From the NCBI RefSeq assembly GCF_900496995.4, contig NC_044019.1:4375501-4439500 (forward strand): a stretch of 64,000 nucleotides of DNA, given 5' to 3'. The DNA comes from Aquila chrysaetos chrysaetos (lineage: Eukaryota > Chordata > Aves > Accipitriformes > Accipitridae). The notes under the pieces are model-generated. The model did no database searches. It was not told the origin of the DNA and was given only the letters and a program-made list of their open reading frames with translations. Shown here in pieces: positions 61,397 to 64,000 of the stretch. The number at the start of each line of letters is the position of its first letter. Within the stretch, counting starts at the first letter, position 1. Made by a program: the position numbers and the translations under genes.

Positions 61397-64000
61397 GTAA
61401 GGGAACCTTAGGGAGATGGAAAGCTCAACACAGCATGTTACCTGCACAGCAATGTGCTGGAGATCAGGTAAGAGCATGCAAAGTAGGAACAGAGGAATTG
61501 TTCATTTAGTGTGGTTAGTTAAGATCTTGTTTCAGTAGCAGATAATGCCAGGTGTGCTGCTTTTCCTGTACCCATGTGGCTTGTTACAACATCTTAGTGT
61601 GTGGACAGACTCCTGTACTTTCAGGAATACCTGAAGTATCTGAAGTCACCACTGTCTCTCTTACTCATTGCTCATTCTACCAGCTGGAAGTATCTGTCCC
61701 CACTCCTCAGCTGACAGGACAGAACAAGTAAGCACTCCTAATTTGCTACGGGGTAAAATCAGCCAGTTAACTCAAACCGCAGCATCAGTGGCTTAAGCAA
61801 AGACTGCTGAGTTTGCTCTGGAATGAGCAGGGAGAATTTGCGTGCTCTTCCTCTAACTCTGCTATTGCTTTTAGGGTTGTAACAAGTGGGTTTAGAGTTT
61901 CCTTTCTGGGAGCTGAAGTGAGGCTGCCTGAGCTGTGAGACTGCGGACAAATGTCCTCTTTCCGGTGGGTCCAGATGTGCCTACTGAAAAGATTGTTCCT
62001 ATTGCTCGCTGTCATTGTTCCTCTCCTCTTAGATTTGTTGTTGTGAGCTCTCCCTGACCTGGTTCAGATAAATCTGGCCAACTTAGTAGTGATTTAGTAA
62101 TCTGGCTATTTTTAAGCAAAACAAGTCTGGGAGCTGGAGCTCTTGATGGGGAAATCTGGGTAGCAGCAGCTTGTAGCACAGAGACAGCAATAACTGGTAG
62201 GAGGAGGAACTTAGTGTGGTGGCTCTTACCTCCACCGTATCTGGTTGCTGAGTGTGTCGTTCCTTAATTATTTGGGTCCTCTTTTGTTAAAGACAGGCAT
62301 TATATTGCCCTTTTCTACCTTCAGGGACCTTGCTCACCTCTGAGAGTTGTCAAAGAGATTATAGTCGTGGTTATGGGTGAATTTCATCAGATCCAGTCAG
62401 TCTGGAAGCATCCAAATTCTCCAAATCCTTAACCTCTTTTATCCCTATTTCTGCCCCAAGTCTGTCCTTTTCCTACCAGCAAGTCATTGTATTAATACAA
62501 CTAATGGCAATTCACCTTCTGCGTGAAGAGGAAAGCAAAAAGGCAGTAGTGTTTGTCATGGACATTAGCTTTGCTTCTGTCTTGAACAGTACTGAACAGC
62601 AAGGTCACTGTTCTGACTTTGCTCCTAGTGCTACTTTCTGATGGGTAACAAATGCTGCTTCTGTTCCTAGCTAGTCTCATCTTTTCTTAGTTCTTGTTTG
62701 TGGCTCTATGTGTTTATGCTAGGCTATAATCAAGGTTTCTTATAATCCAGATTTGTTCTTTGGTCAGTTTTCTTGCTGTAAGACCCACTTTGCAGTAGAC
62801 AAGGCTGCTCTTTTTTCAAGGGGTGTAGCCCAGTTGTGCAGAAGGGAGGACTTCTCACTCAAAGGAACTGCTGAGATTTAGGAGCTGTTTTTTTTGCATT
62901 TGAAAGAGGTGATCTTGAAAGCTGAAAATATCTGGAGCTCTTGAAACAAATTACCTTGGTGGAAGGGTTGCTTGTCAGTGAGGATGGTGGGGCTAGGGGG
63001 TTGACTTGCTGAGAAGCCAGAATATATTTCAGCAGCTGTGTCTACTTTGGGAGAGTGCTGCTGTGTTCAGGACACGGGAGGCAGTTATGGTGTGGATAGA
63101 CAGCGGGATAGAAGATTTGACAAGGTACATAAAAAACCTTGAGTTGGAGGTATTTGACAAAAGATATTCTCCTTCCATCAACTCAAACAGCATCACGTTT
63201 AATGGCCATCTTCTTCATTTTCCAGATAGCCTGCTGCTCAAGGGGGTCTGCTAGCTGGTTGTTGCTCACCACTTAATCCCAGGATCAGCTATAGCCTCCT
63301 TTTGGTACATGGTAGACCTGGGGAGAGAATGCAGATGTTGGTTGGCAAGCCTGCCCTATGGAAGTGGTCACGCCGAGTCTCTTCTGGTGAATAGACAGAA
63401 TTCTACTTTGTTCAAGGGTGGAAGTCTTATGCTGAACTGGCTGATGATCTTTGCATTTCAAATAAGCAGAGCTACAGCAGCGGAGTGCTGCCCATTCAGT
63501 GGGCTTTCTGTAGTTGGGGATATTTCTACTCTCGTTCCCAGCGCAACAAAAGCTAATTTACAGTGCCAGAGCACAGACTACTGACTTGGGTGCAGGGAAA
63601 GTGTGGTGAAGAGTGAGTCAGGCTCTCATTAGAATAATTATTTCTTTTTGCTTGTTTGAAAGGCCAGCACTTCCTAAGTGTGTGTGTGCGTGTGAGGTTA
63701 TGTCACGGTGACCAGTTTTACTCTTTCTAAAAATGAAAGCTTAATATTCCTGCATGCAGATGTGGTTTTGCTGTTGGAGGCTGCAGGCTAGGATATGTGC
63801 AATAAGAAGAAATCCAAAAGTGACGTTCTGCAAAAATATTTAAAATACTTGAAGGGTAGGCAAGGATAGCTACTGCCTTTACCTTTCTCCTGCCCATCCT
63901 GCTGTGTCTTGAGCCGGTACGTTATTAGATCATAGGCATTTGGGAATGCTGAGCCCACTCATGCTTTTACGCTGAAGCTGATTAGCTCAATACCTGATCA
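61397..64000 (+). other. DHDDS: Start of the last visible DHDDS intron: no exon seen
   Basis: A/T-richer sequence without an in-phase coding exon. Apart from the possible LINE remnant it looks unique. Open frames here are short and have no matching splice sites. Confidence 0.55.
62290..62620. repeat. Possible decayed LINE (CR1-like) remnant
   Basis: Phrases such as TTCAGGGACCTT, then TCAAAGAGATTATAG, TTTCATCAGATCC and GAGGAAAGCAAAAAGGCAG resemble, in order, a repeat I recall from many bird loci. The copy is diverged and no target-site duplication was found. Confidence 0.3.

Noticed and set aside
63006-63584. Two plus-strand frames near the right edge as a possible last DHDDS exon
   Set aside because: Neither resembles the conserved DHDDS C-terminal tail nor starts with an acceptor in phase with 61396.

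Overview
The window is nuclear DNA from a vertebrate, almost certainly a bird. Genes are split by GT-AG introns, the middle is very GC- and CpG-rich as in avian microchromosomes, and an LTR at 32.8-33.4 kb looks like a family I know only from bird (neoavian) genomes. Gene order and strands match the block on human 1p36.11: UBXN11 (-), CD52 (+), CRYBG2 (-), ZNF683 (-), LIN28A (+), DHDDS (+). I read the exon boundaries by eye from splice sites and reading phase; no alignment was run.

Layout. 1-3.9 kb holds the 5' exons of UBXN11 (the rest lies off the left edge) and its CpG-rich promoter. 5.8-7.9 kb holds a complete two-exon CD52. 8.1-9.5 kb has a perfect 35-bp inverted repeat, two CTCF-like motifs and a CCAAT/CCAAT/TATA promoter with no recognised gene. 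9.99-17.97 kb is CRYBG2: 19 coding exons that join in frame to 1370 codons, ending in six beta/gamma-crystallin domains and a ricin-type trefoil. Upstream of it (18-21.5 kb) are MAF-type elements and short tandem repeats. 22.8-26.2 kb is ZNF683 (Hobit), a Blimp-1/PRDM1 relative with four zinc fingers and the remains of a PR domain. 26.2-36 kb is intergenic: a solo LTR, then the LIN28A CpG island. 36.1-52.6 kb is LIN28A (4 exons, 200 aa) with a 10-kb second intron and a 3.9-kb 3'UTR carrying let-7, miR-125, miR-30 and miR-9 seed matches. 53.1-61.4 kb is DHDDS; its last exon(s) lie beyond the right edge.

The genes do not form one pathway. They are a conserved neighbourhood: two lymphocyte genes (CD52, ZNF683), an epithelial crystallin-domain protein, an RNA-binding pluripotency factor and a dolichol-synthesis enzyme. 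The most unusual points are the PR-domain remnant of ZNF683 with an in-frame stop between two well-formed splice sites, the palindrome/CTCF/TATA cluster at 8.1-8.35 kb, the threefold exon periodicity of CRYBG2, and a perfect MARE upstream of that crystallin-family gene.
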